Shown piece by piece: positions 55,341 through 64,000 of a stretch of 64,000 nt of DNA. Position 1 is the stretch's first letter; every line of letters starts with the position of its first letter. Below the pieces are notes generated by a model that worked only from the letters and a program-made list of their open reading frames with translations, ran no database searches and was not told the origin of the DNA. The translations under genes and the position numbers were made by a program. Origin of the DNA: Macrotis lagotis (lineage: Eukaryota; Chordata; Mammalia; Peramelemorphia; Peramelidae). Where the stretch lies: NCBI RefSeq assembly GCF_037893015.1, contig NC_133661.1, positions 225,713,157 through 225,777,156 on the forward strand, in the 5' to 3' direction.

Positions 55341-56227
55341 GAGATGAATTGTCTTGTAAGAGGAACAGCAAGGGAGATCATGTCACTGACTCTTAGAATG
55401 TTTGGAGAGAAGTAAAGTTTAAGTGAGATTGAGAAGGCAGGTGGGAAGCATTTTAAAAGCAAAACAAAATTTTTCTATTTGAATTTGGAAGCAATTATTG
55501 CCTCTATAGCTTATTGATCACATAATCAGATCTGTACTGTGGGAAGATCACTGGCAGCTGAGTGAAAGATGCACTGGAGTGGAGAAAATGTGAGGCAAGA
55601 AGGCTGTTACTATAGTCCAGGCATGTGTGACTTTTAAAAAGACACAATTTCTGGATAATTCAGTCATTTTATTAATAATGCCAGCATTTAATAAAAGGAA
55701 GCTCAATTGGCTGCCTCTCTTAGGCCAAAGACATTCATGATGGCAGATTCATAGTTTATATTACCTTCAAAGAATATGTGTTCACAGGGTGGGAACCAAC
55801 TCTGATTGTTAACTGTTAATGAGTGAATTTTACTTTAGGACTAAGAGACTATCTCTATACCCAGACCACCCCCCAGCCTTGGGCAATTTAGACAAAAGAG
55901 CTATTTCCACCCAAATTTGATTGAATGAGTTTCACCTTAGATTAGAGATTCATTGAAAGATTGGATAGGGTCAGATACAGGAGAAGTTTAGCTCATCTTT
56001 CAGAGACTGAGGTCTTAAATGAGAATAAAGAAAAGGGGGAATTCTGAATCTCTCTCCAAATCTAGTTATTAGTATTAATTTCTGTCACATAAAGCTGGTC
56101 ATCAAGGTGGAGGCCGTGTCCCAGGAAAGAATGGGGTATGTGTGAGGTAGAATTGACCAGACTTAGCAACAGATTGGATATGGGGAGTGAGGAGTGAAAA
56201 TTGAAGAGTCAAGAATAATCCCTGGGT

Positions 56228-56264
56228 TATTTATTATTATTGTTGTTATTATTATTATTATTAT
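56228..56264. repeat. (TTA)n microsatellite
   Basis: This is a TTA/TTG run of about 12 units. Confidence 0.93.
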
Positions 56265-56524
56265 ATAGTAATAGGGGAGTTAGGAAGAGGAGAGGTTATA
56301 GGAAAAAAAGATTATTTCATTTTGTTGAGATGTCTATAGGAAGTAGGAAATTCAAGATTGGAGGATAAGAGAAAGGTGTAAGCTGGCCAAATAATTCTGA
56401 GAATCTGCATAGAGATAAAAGTTGAATTCTTAGGAACTGATGAGCTCATCAAGAGAAATACTATAAAAGGAGAAAAGAGGAAGGCCTTACACTGTCTTGG
56501 GGTTAGCCAGTGATATTTGTTCTT

Positions 56525-56785
56525 CATTCTCAAAGAAAACCATGGCATCAGGGAGGTGCTGCACATGAATTGGATTTGAGAGAAGTGGTGCTGTACCAGC
56601 CTTACTTTGTCCTCCGGAACCATCTGGGTCCAGTGGCCAGGTATGAATCGGGATGACAGGAGATGACCCATATGCCAGGCAATCAGGATTAAGTGACTTG
56701 TCCAAGGTCACACAGCTGGTACTGAGACTGGAATTCAAACTCCTGTCCTCCTGATACCAAGACCAGCACTCTATCTGTCCTACCC
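56525..56785 (+). repeat. Dispersed SINE-like repeat with MIR-like 3' part
   Basis: The head is 'ttctcaaagaaaaccatggc', then 'cctccggaaccatctgggtc' and 'cagtggccaggtatgaatcg'. It passes into an antisense SINE piece 'gacttgtccaaggtcacaca'. The head matches the repeat at 58283. Confidence 0.6.
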
Positions 56786-57640
56786 AGGAAGACTAAGAAG
56801 CAGAAGTTTGGAAAGAATTGGTTTCAATTGAATGAAAGATAAAGTCAGAATGCAGATTGCAAAGATTGAAAAGGAAATGGATCCTCCAATTGTAGACAGC
56901 CTTCTCAAACAGTTTTGAAAGGGAGGAAACTGATAATAGGGAGGATTTGATCAAGTAAGTTTTTTTGAGGATAGGGGAACACTCCTTCCCCATAACTCTG
57001 AGAACTTTGCCTCATTTCCAGATAGTATTACAAAGAAAACTAATTTTATTAAAATAAAGATGTATCCCCTCCCCCCAATATCATGGACCTCAATTTAATA
57101 GACTTGGATCTAGAGTAAGACTTATTACTACATGGAGGATTTCTGGGAGACCATGGACAAATACTAATAATATAGACTGAAAAAGCAATGAAAGGGTTGT
57201 AATCTGCCCTATTAGAAATCAGAGCTAACAAAGATGGGATCATAAATCCACTGATATATAGGGATATTTAAGGTACTTTCCTAATCTAAACTGATGCCAC
57301 AGACAGCAATCTCTGGGTATCCCTGGAAAATCCTTTAGACAGATGTCCCATAAGTTTGATTTCCTGTGGAATCCCTAATGGTGTTAGATTTTTTATTTTC
57401 CCAGGAGGGAGAAAATAAAGGGAGCTTGTACTTGAGCTTTTTTTTTGTATTACAGCATCATGGTATAGTGCTTTGAACATAGTCATTTAATAAATGTATA
57501 TTGAGTTGAATTAAGATTATCATTGTCCTATATCTTAATTTGAATCTGTGAAGTAGTGTTTGCATAACTGCATTAACATACTTTAAGATATATAAATTTA
57601 TTGATATCCTTTGTTTTCATAATTATTTCTAAGTAAATCC
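56786..57640. other. Intergenic sequence, nothing recognised
   Basis: This stretch is AT-rich. No gene is supported and no clear repeat was identified by eye. Confidence 0.4.
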
Positions 57641-58075
57641 TTTTTCCTTCTCAGCAAACCATCCCTCAAAAAAAAAAAAGATCAAACAAGGGAATGAAAA
57701 AAAGGAGTCCAGTCAAAATAAACAAGACATCAGCCAAGTTTGACAATATAGCCAGTGTTCCATAATCAAAAATGTCTCTCACCTATGACAAAAATGTGAT
57801 TTTTTTTTTTACTGATCTCTTTCTAAAGTTCAGATTTGGTCATTAAAATCAGTGTTTACTTTTTTCTTTTTTGTTCCTTAACCATTTGTGTGGTAAGAAT
57901 AATTGTGTATACTGTGTCTAGTTCTGCTTACTCTTTTTCACTGTTTCTTTTTTCATATTAGTCATCTTACAGTATTGCATTAATGTGTACCACATTTGAT
58001 TTATCCATTTCCCCAATAGATAGGCATCTATTTTGTTTCTAGTTCTTTGCTAGCACGAAAGTTAAAATTCATATT
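57640..58075 (-). mobile_element. LINE-1 3' UTR fragment, antisense
   Basis: It has 'tttccttctcagcaaaccat', 'gtgtctagttctgcttactc', 'gatttatccatttccccaat' and 'ctagttctttgctagcacga'. Confidence 0.6.
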
Positions 58076-58125
58076 TTAAAACACAGATTCTTTTTTCTTA
58101 ATGGTATTTTATTTCTTTTCAAATA

Positions 58126-58203
58126 TTACCTAGCTATGTGGCCCTGTGACCTTGGGCAAGCCACTTAACCCCGTTGCCTTGAAAAATCTAAAAAAACCAA
58201 AAT
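58126..58203 (+). repeat. 5'-truncated marsupial SINE
   Basis: Only the 3' part is present: 'attacctagctatgtggccc', 'ttgggcaagccacttaaccc' and an A-rich tail. Confidence 0.8.
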
Positions 58204-58204
58204 A

Positions 58205-58890
58205 AAATAAAATATTATGTAAAGATGATTTTCAACATTTATTTTACTAAGATTAATATATTTACACATTCCACATCCACAGGACATCAGGGAGGTGAGG
58301 CCATGACATGAATGTGAAGGAGAGGGGCTGTGCTAAGTCACAAACCTCATTTTCTCCTCCAGAGCCATCTAAGTTCAGTGGCCAGATATGGTTTATATTA
58401 GCCATATTGTGAAAGAAGAATCAGAACAAAAGGGGAAAAAGCAGAAGAAAGGAAAAACAAAAAAGTGACAATAGTATGCTTTGATCTGTATTAAGATTTC
58501 ATAGTTCTTTCTCTGAATTTGGTTAGTGTTACCATTTTCCATCACAAATCTTTTGGAATTGTCTTGGACCATTGTATTTCTAAGAAGAGCTAAGTCCATC
58601 AGAGTTGATCTCTGCACAATGTTATTGTTGCTGTGTACAATGTTTTATTGGTTCTGCTTACCTTGCTCAGTCAGTTCATATAAGTGTTTGCAGGTTTTTC
58701 TGAAATCTTAAGTACTCATCACAATTTGTTTAGCCACTCCCCAGTTGATGGGCATTCCTTTGTTTCCAATTCTTTGCCACCACCAAAAGAGCTGCTATAA
58801 ATATTTTATATGTGGGTCTTTCCTTCTTTTTTTAAGATCTCTTTGGGATACAGACCTAGTAGTAGTATTGCTGGGTCAAAGGATATGCAC
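58205..58890 (-). mobile_element. LINE-1 3' UTR, antisense, with nested insertions
   Basis: It has 'tcttttggaattgtcttgga', 'ctgcttaccttgctcagtca', 'gttgatgggcattcctttgt', 'agctgctataaatattttat', 'tctctttgggatacagacct', 'tattgctgggtcaaaggata'. A repeat related to that at 56525 sits at 58283-58388, and a young SINE enters at 58892. Confidence 0.78.
58283..58388 (+). repeat. Dispersed SINE-like repeat, short copy
   Basis: It has 'gacatcagggaggtgaggcc', 'tttctcctccagagccatct' and 'agttcagtggccagatatgg', nested inside the L1 3' UTR. Confidence 0.6.
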
Positions 58891-58891
58891 A

Positions 58892-59044
58892 GGGGCAGCT
58901 AGGTGGTGCAGTAGATAAAGCTCCTGCCCTGGAGTCAGGAGTACCTGGGTTCAAATCTGGTCTCAGACACTTAATAATTACCTAGCTGTGTGGCCTTGGG
59001 CAAGCCACTTAACCCTGTTTGCCTTGCAAAAACCTAAAAAAAAA
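58892..59044 (+). repeat. Young marsupial SINE with perfect target-site duplication
   Basis: It is flanked by identical aaaggatatgcaca at 58878-58891 and 59045-59058. Because it interrupts the L1 sequence 'gggtcaaaggatatgcacag', the insertion is clearly later than that L1. Confidence 0.97.
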
Positions 59045-59209
59045 AAAGGATATGCACAAAAGCAGAGATTCTTAACCTTTTTTTTGAAACGAATATTTTT
59101 TGATTACAGTGAAGTCTTCCATCACTTTTCAGAATGGTATTTTTAAATGCATATATTAAAGTACATAGGATTACAGAGGAAACCAATTATATCGAAATAC
59201 CACTATTAA

Positions 59210-59292
59210 GATATTTTTTTAAATTTAAGACAATGGGGTTAAGTGATTTGCCCAAGGTCACACAGCAAGGCAATTATTGTGTCTGGGGCCTC
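59210..59292 (-). repeat. Marsupial SINE fragment, antisense
   Basis: It has 'agacaatggggttaagtgat' and 'ttgcccaaggtcacacagca'. The 5' half is missing. Confidence 0.8.
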
Positions 59293-59614
59293 AACATACT
59301 TTTGAAAAGAAGTTCAAGAATATTCAGGTCAAGAACTGTTTTAAAGGGAACAGAGTGAGGAAAATGGGCAGGTTTTTAAAAATCTTTATGGGTTGAACAG
59401 GGTCGTGAGACCTTTCATCCAGTATCTTAACAATGGCTACCTGAGTGGAAGAAGCACAAGACTTGAACTTTAAAAACCTAAATCCAAATTCAGGTTCATC
59501 TCTTTTGTTTTTATATCACCTAAATTTCCACCTGTATCCCTCTTGCTATTTCCTTCCAGAAAGCCAGTCTTTATAACAAAAAATTCAGATTCTTTTTCTT
59601 AAAAGCTATGTGAT

Positions 59615-59772
59615 TGGGGTGGCTAGGTGGCGCAGTGGATAGAGCACCGGCCCTGGAGTCAGGAGTACCTGAGTTCAAATCCAGCATCAGACACATAATA
59701 ATTACCTAGCTGTGTGGCCTTGGGCAAGCTACTTAACCCCATTGCCTTGCAAAAAAAAACCTAAAAAAAAAC
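59615..59772 (+). repeat. Young marsupial SINE
   Basis: It is flanked by aaagctatgtgat (59602-59614) and aaagcagtgtgat (59773-59785). The CpGs of ggtggcgcag and caccggccct are retained. Confidence 0.95.
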
Positions 59773-59785
59773 AAAGCAGTGTGAT

Positions 59786-59960
59786 CCCAGGCAACTCACT
59801 TCACCGATTCTGGGCCAACATCTTCCCTTCTATGAAATGAGGAGGTTTGGACTAGATGATGTCTGGAGTGCCCTTTAACTCTAAATTCTATGGTGTTAAT
59901 TCTTTTCTTTGAACCTCAGTTTCCCCATCTAATAAAAGAAGAATAATATTTATACTACCT
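59786..59960 (+). repeat. MIR-like fragment
   Basis: It has 'ccaggcaactcacttcaccg', 'gaggtttggactagatgatg' and 'ctcagtttccccatctaata'. Confidence 0.55.
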
Positions 59961-60119
59961 TTCTCAAAAAGTTGTGAGAAAATGATTTGTAAAAAAATTA
60001 TAAAAATGTATGCAAATATGATGTTATCATTAATTAAGTAGACATACTAGAACTTGTCCTGGGAAGGAAAATGTCTATCTGTGTCATCACATAAATAGTA
60101 TATACACTGCCAGCATTGT

Positions 60120-60930
60120 GCCTTTAATTCCTCCCTTCCTCTCTGCACCATGGTAATCTTCCTTAGTATATGCCTGTAGAACAAAATTCAGCATCTATCC
60201 CCTGCTTTGTAACCAGCTTGCTTTTCATGGCATGGTCACTTTAAATTTGGGTTTTTTCAGAACTCATTCATTATGGAGGAATGAGCAGCTGGGTTGAAAG
60301 TACAGGGTGATTTTTAGGTCTATGGATGAGTGGAGTTAAATAGTTACTGCCTCATTCCTTGGTGTTTCCTGGCAGGTGGTTACTGGGGTAACAAGCCACG
60401 CTGCCAGCAGATTGGAGGCATACACATGATTGGGTCTTGGGTCTGAGAATGGTCAGCGTCATGCTGTGGGATTTGAAAGGCAGAGAGGATTGTGAGTGTG
60501 TGTGAGTGCGTGTGCGTACAGAAGATAGCTTGATTGGGGGGGCAGCTCTCAGCTTCTTGACTCATGTGTGGTAGCTGTCAGAGAGAAGAGAACCGGGAGC
60601 CCTGGGCTGGACAGAATGTTTGGTGCAGCCACAAGGTCAGCTGTCAACCGTGATTGGAGTCATCCTAGTCGGGAAATCTCAAGGTGTGTGTGTGTGTCTG
60701 TCTGTGTCTCCTATTTACTGTTCCGTAGCTCAGGGATGGGACTGAAAGGGTGGTTTGAGGAAGCACTGTTGTTAATTCGAGTTCCTTTTTGGGGGTTCTT
60801 GCAGGGGATAAGAATTTTGTGGACTACTGACCACTCAGCGTATACTAATGGTCATTGCTACCCTGTTTGTGGAGATGGTTAAGGCACTTAGCAGAGGCAA
60901 GAGGGCAGGGGGCATTGAGGAAAGACTACT
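60120..60930. other. Repeat-poor intergenic stretch
   Basis: No SINE or LINE was recognised over about 800 bases. Short TG runs flank a mildly GC-rich segment (60560-60690) that ends in ctcaag/gtgtgt, which could be a splice donor. The open frame inside (60568-60882) has no recognisable domain and runs into simple repeat, so I do not call it a gene. Confidence 0.35.
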
Positions 60931-60939
60931 ATAGAAGAA

Positions 60940-61065
60940 AGAACATTGACTCTATAGCCAGAAGAGCTAGGTTCAAATCCCCCCCCCACTTTCACTAATT
61001 AACCTGTGTGACCTTGGACAAGTCACTTGGCCTTGGTTCCCTGAGGGGGGTTGGATAAAATGACC
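60940..61065 (+). repeat. MIR-like fragment
   Basis: It has 'gagctaggttcaaatccccc', 'cctgtgtgaccttggacaag' and 'tcacttggccttggttccct'. Confidence 0.65.
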
Positions 61066-61894
61066 TCTGAAGTTCTTTTTCCACTCTACATATATGATCT
61101 TAAAGAACACTCTAACAGAGAGCCGGGAGACTAAGGATCTAAGCTCCTGTCTTACTCTAGTAACTTACTTATGACCTTGGCCATTTAACCTTTCTGGAAC
61201 TCAATTTACCTCTTAAGTAAAATAGGAATAATACCATCCTTGCTAACCTCTCAGGATCGGTGGGTGTGCCAATCAGGATGGCATAGGAGAGAGTCCTGGA
61301 ACAGTTAAAAGTGTGAAGCTTTTCCTAATTCCTAAAGGTGATGTCATTGTCTGAAGGAATGGGGGAAACTGAGTAACCAAAAACACTTCTTGGAGAGTGT
61401 GAGACATCCCAGAAGTCCTTTTCTTTTTTTCCTAGCTCTTTTAGAATTGAAAGCCACCTTGTTTTGAGTGGGTGAAAGGCTAAAGGGAGGCTTAGAGGGA
61501 AATTGTACAACCCGGTGAGTGTTGGGGAGTCCTTACTCAACACTGTGAGTAATGTCTCTGTGTGTGCATGTGTATACCACAAAGGAAGAGGGCTAATGAC
61601 TAAACCGCTGTTTAGATTACGTTTGGCCTTTGGTATTTATCTACATCTATCTCTGACTTGCCACATTACAAAGGAGGGATGTGGGTTTAATTCAAGGAAC
61701 CCTTGCTTATTAAGTATGCCAAGGTCCCAATTGAGCCACATGCTACAAGAAGTACCTAGATAGATCACAGTAGTGCACAAAGAGAGCACTGTGGGAGTTT
61801 AAAGAGAAGAGTTGTCTTGTAGCTGAGGGGATTGTGGAAAAGGGGGGGGGGAGGTAAGGACTTCGTTAAGGAAGTAATCATTAAACTGCCTTGG

Positions 61895-62010
61895 AGGCAC
61901 TGTGGTGCAGTGTATAGAGGACCAACTCCATCATCCAGAAGGTCTGGATGCAAATTCTGTCTCTGATACACTGGACAAGACCCTAACCTCTCAGTGTCCC
62001 AGACATACCT
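61895..62010 (+). repeat. Diverged tRNA-like SINE
   Basis: It has 'aggcactgtggtgcagtgta' and 'gtctggatgcaaattctgtc'. Only the head region is recognisable. Confidence 0.5.
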
Positions 62011-62828
62011 TTAAAGCTCTAAGTTCCAGACTAGTGACTTGGTGGAAGAAGCTCCCTACAATGACAACACCACAAATTTAACCTAGGTCTTGAAGAATTG
62101 GGAGAATTTCAATAGGCAGAAATGGGAGAACAAGATTCAATCTGAAAAATTAAGTAGCCTGTGCCTTCAAGAAGGAAAAGGGTGAAAAATAACATGAATG
62201 CAGATTTTTAAAAAAAATTTAATCTCAACCTAGAATTTCAGTGGTATAGGGTAGTGGTCTCCAAAGTAGAAGGGTGGAACCCTACAGGGATTCCTAAGTA
62301 GGTTGTAGTTTAAGCTCCAACGAGTGTGAGATCCACCAGACTTTGAGAATATCATGGTCTTGTCTCTAATCTAACTATTCAATTCCCTTCATTATTCCCA
62401 TGCTATGGCCCTGTCCATTGCTCACCCTGATGTGGGCTCCTCAGGGCAGTTATAACCTAAACAAATCCAAATCCAGCCACTCACAAAAGCTATAAATGCA
62501 AAATTCTTACCCTACCCTTTATCATTCTACCTCCTGAGCACCTTGTAATCCAAAGCTATGACTGTCCACTATCCTTCTATCCTCTCTCCCCCTGCATCAG
62601 GAGATGATGGGTAGAAGTGCCCCTTACCTTCTTCCTGCCAACACACACACACACAGACACACACACACACACACACACACACAAAACTCATGCATGTACA
62701 CACACTTTTTACTTATTTGGTGGGAAACAAAGAAAAATGAAGAACAGCCACAGATGAGTTTTGATTATATTATCTTTCTTTTTAGGAGACATCTGGTAGC
62801 ATAGACTACTAGGTCTGGAGTTACGAAG
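62011..62828. other. Intergenic sequence with a (CA)n run
   Basis: The CA run lies at 62641-62683. No gene or other repeat was recognised around it. Confidence 0.5.
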
Positions 62829-63074
62829 TTGTTGTTCACTTATTTTTCAGTTGTGTCTCACCCTTCAGGATCTCCTTTGGAGTTTTCTTGCTAAAGATAC
62901 TGGAGCAGTTTGTCATTATGTTTTCCAGCTCATTCCACAGATGAGGACGTTGAGGCAAAAAGGGTTAAGTGACTTTCCAAGGATCACACAAGCTAGAAAG
63001 TGACTGAAGCCTGATTTCAACTTGGAAATAGAAGTCTTCCTGACTTCAGGCCCATAACTCTATCCCTTGTGCCA
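62829..63074 (-). repeat. CORE-SINE, antisense
   Basis: It has 'tttttcagttgtgtctcacc', 'ttttcttgctaaagatactg', 'gttaagtgactttccaagga' and 'ctctatcccttgtgcca'. Confidence 0.8.
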
Positions 63075-63275
63075 TGGAGTCAGGAAGATCTGAGGTCAAA
63101 TCCAGCCTCAGACATTTACTAGTTGTGTGACACTGGGAAAATCACTTAATCTCTGTTTGCTTGTTTCTTCAACTACAGAAAAGAGTATAATAATAGGCCC
63201 TGCCTTGCAGGACTGTGGTCAGAGTCGAGTGAGATAAGATTTGTTAAAGCAGTTTTACATAGTAGGCACTTTAAA
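63075..63275 (+). repeat. MIR element, head to head with the previous SINE
   Basis: It has 'tggagtcaggaagatctgag', 'cagacatttactagttgtgt' and 'tgccttgcaggactgtggtc', 'gagtgagataaga'. Confidence 0.78.
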
Positions 63276-63289
63276 AAGTTCTCATTTCC

Positions 63290-64000
63290 ATATTTCCTCC
63301 TCCCAAGCCCACTCTACTTCCATTCACCATCCTTCCACACCCCTCTTTTCCTTGATTCATCAAGCAACTGAAACTATTCTGTTCAAGGTTTCTTATGATC
63401 TTCTAATTGCCAGATTTAGTCTGTTCTCAACCCTTATCTTTCTTGATCTCTGTCCTGATTGTTTCCTGATTGTATCCTGATTGTTTCCTGTTTCTTCTCT
63501 AGATTTTTGCAACCCTGCTTTCTCTCCTCCCACCTCTTTGATCTCTCCTTAGTCTCCTTTGCTGAATCCCCAACTATAGACTATATTCTGCTTATGGCTG
63601 GTATTCCATAAGTCTTGATTCTGGATGTTCTTCCCTTCTCACTGCCCCTCTTGGTGAATCTATAGGTTTAAGTATCATCTCTATATGGAGGACACATAGA
63701 TCTGTATAGTTAGCTTGAACCTTTCCCCCAAACTCCTGACCTATATCACCAACTGCCCATTATGGGTCATTTCAAACCTGAGGTTCCATAGACATCTCAA
63801 ACTCAACATGCCCCAAACTGAACCAATGATACATTTTGCCCCAAACCCACACATCTTCTGACTCTACTTATTTCTGTCAAGGAGACCACCATCCTACCAA
63901 TCATCCAGGTTTAAAACTTTAGTCTTATCCTTGACTCCTCACTTTCTCTCATCCTACCTATCTATAAGGTGCTAAATTTTGCCATTTCCTTCTCCATCAT
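63290..64000 (+). mobile_element. CR1/L3-like LINE fragment, runs off the window
   Basis: It has 'gttcaaggtttcttatgatc', 'aagtatcatctctatatgga', 'ccatagacatctcaaactca', 'acatgccccaaactgaacca', 'gagaccaccatcctaccaat'. The same order is seen in the copies at 21845 and 52430. Broken reading frames. Confidence 0.62.

Larger units (their letters stand above)
54440..56460 (+). repeat. Ancient composite repeat, interrupted by an L1 tail
   Basis: It has 'caaacatttattaaatgatt', 'ccctgccctcaaggagctca', then after the L1 insert 'ggaacagcaagggagatcat', 'tactatagtccaggcatg', 'agcaacagattggatatggg' and 'atctgcatagagataaaagt'. It is the longest copy of the family in the window. Confidence 0.6.

Noticed and set aside
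56312-56738. Open frames of 83 to 119 codons on the - strand
   Set aside because: They lie in dispersed repeat sequence, with no recognisable protein.
60568-60882. A 104-codon + strand frame
   Set aside because: It contains a TG-repeat-derived VCVSVCV run and has no domain or homologue that I recognise.
31400-64000. GPR68 coding exon
   Set aside because: I looked for a seven-transmembrane receptor frame of about 365 codons on both strands and found none. If GPR68 is the neighbour, it lies beyond the window.

Overview
The window looks like nuclear DNA of a marsupial. Two things point that way. It carries the 3' end of a multi-exon vertebrate gene with GT/AG introns, and it is full of one tRNA-like SINE (start ggggcagctaggtggcgcag, end gccttgcaaaaacctaaaa) plus L1 3' ends of the kind common in marsupials. 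The SINE tail suggests an Australian lineage, perhaps dasyurid, but this is not proven. Background is AT-rich and CpG-poor, with many long microsatellites.

The only protein-coding gene I can name is CCDC88C (DAPLE, Dishevelled-associating protein with a high frequency of leucines), on the + strand. Six canonical exons lie at 912-1153, 6734-6922, 13486-13554, 16851-16919, 20245-20534 and 28770-29789. All junctions agree in phase and together encode about the last 625 residues. This is the disordered tail after the coiled coil. It holds the G-alpha-binding-and-activating (GBA) motif at the end of the fifth exon and the Dishevelled PDZ-binding C-terminus (...YGCV). A 3' UTR of about 1.6 kb ends near an AATAAA at 31369.

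The most interesting part is the last intron (20535-28769). It holds an in-phase exon-like ORF with a strong splice acceptor (26668-26889) that starts with a second GBA-like motif (EMISLQQFLLEAD beside the normal EMVTLEEFLEESN). About 0.6 kb upstream is a decayed copy of part of the terminal coding exon (25853-26042). Together they suggest an old tandem duplication of the GBA-plus-C-terminus module inside the gene. Separately, an open, CpG-retaining segment at 4638-4795 has a tandem NAGNAG acceptor in the right phase. It could be an alternative last exon giving a short DAPLE without the GBA and PDZ-binding motifs.

From 31.4 kb to 64 kb I find no coding exon. The region holds nested SINE, L1 and CR1/L3-like repeats, two long polypyrimidine tracts, and a GC- and CpG-rich block at 38780-39345. 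That block ends in a good splice donor and may be the promoter and first non-coding exon of the next gene; in human the neighbour on this side is GPR68, which is a synteny inference only. No tRNA or rRNA gene, CRISPR array or intact mobile element was seen.
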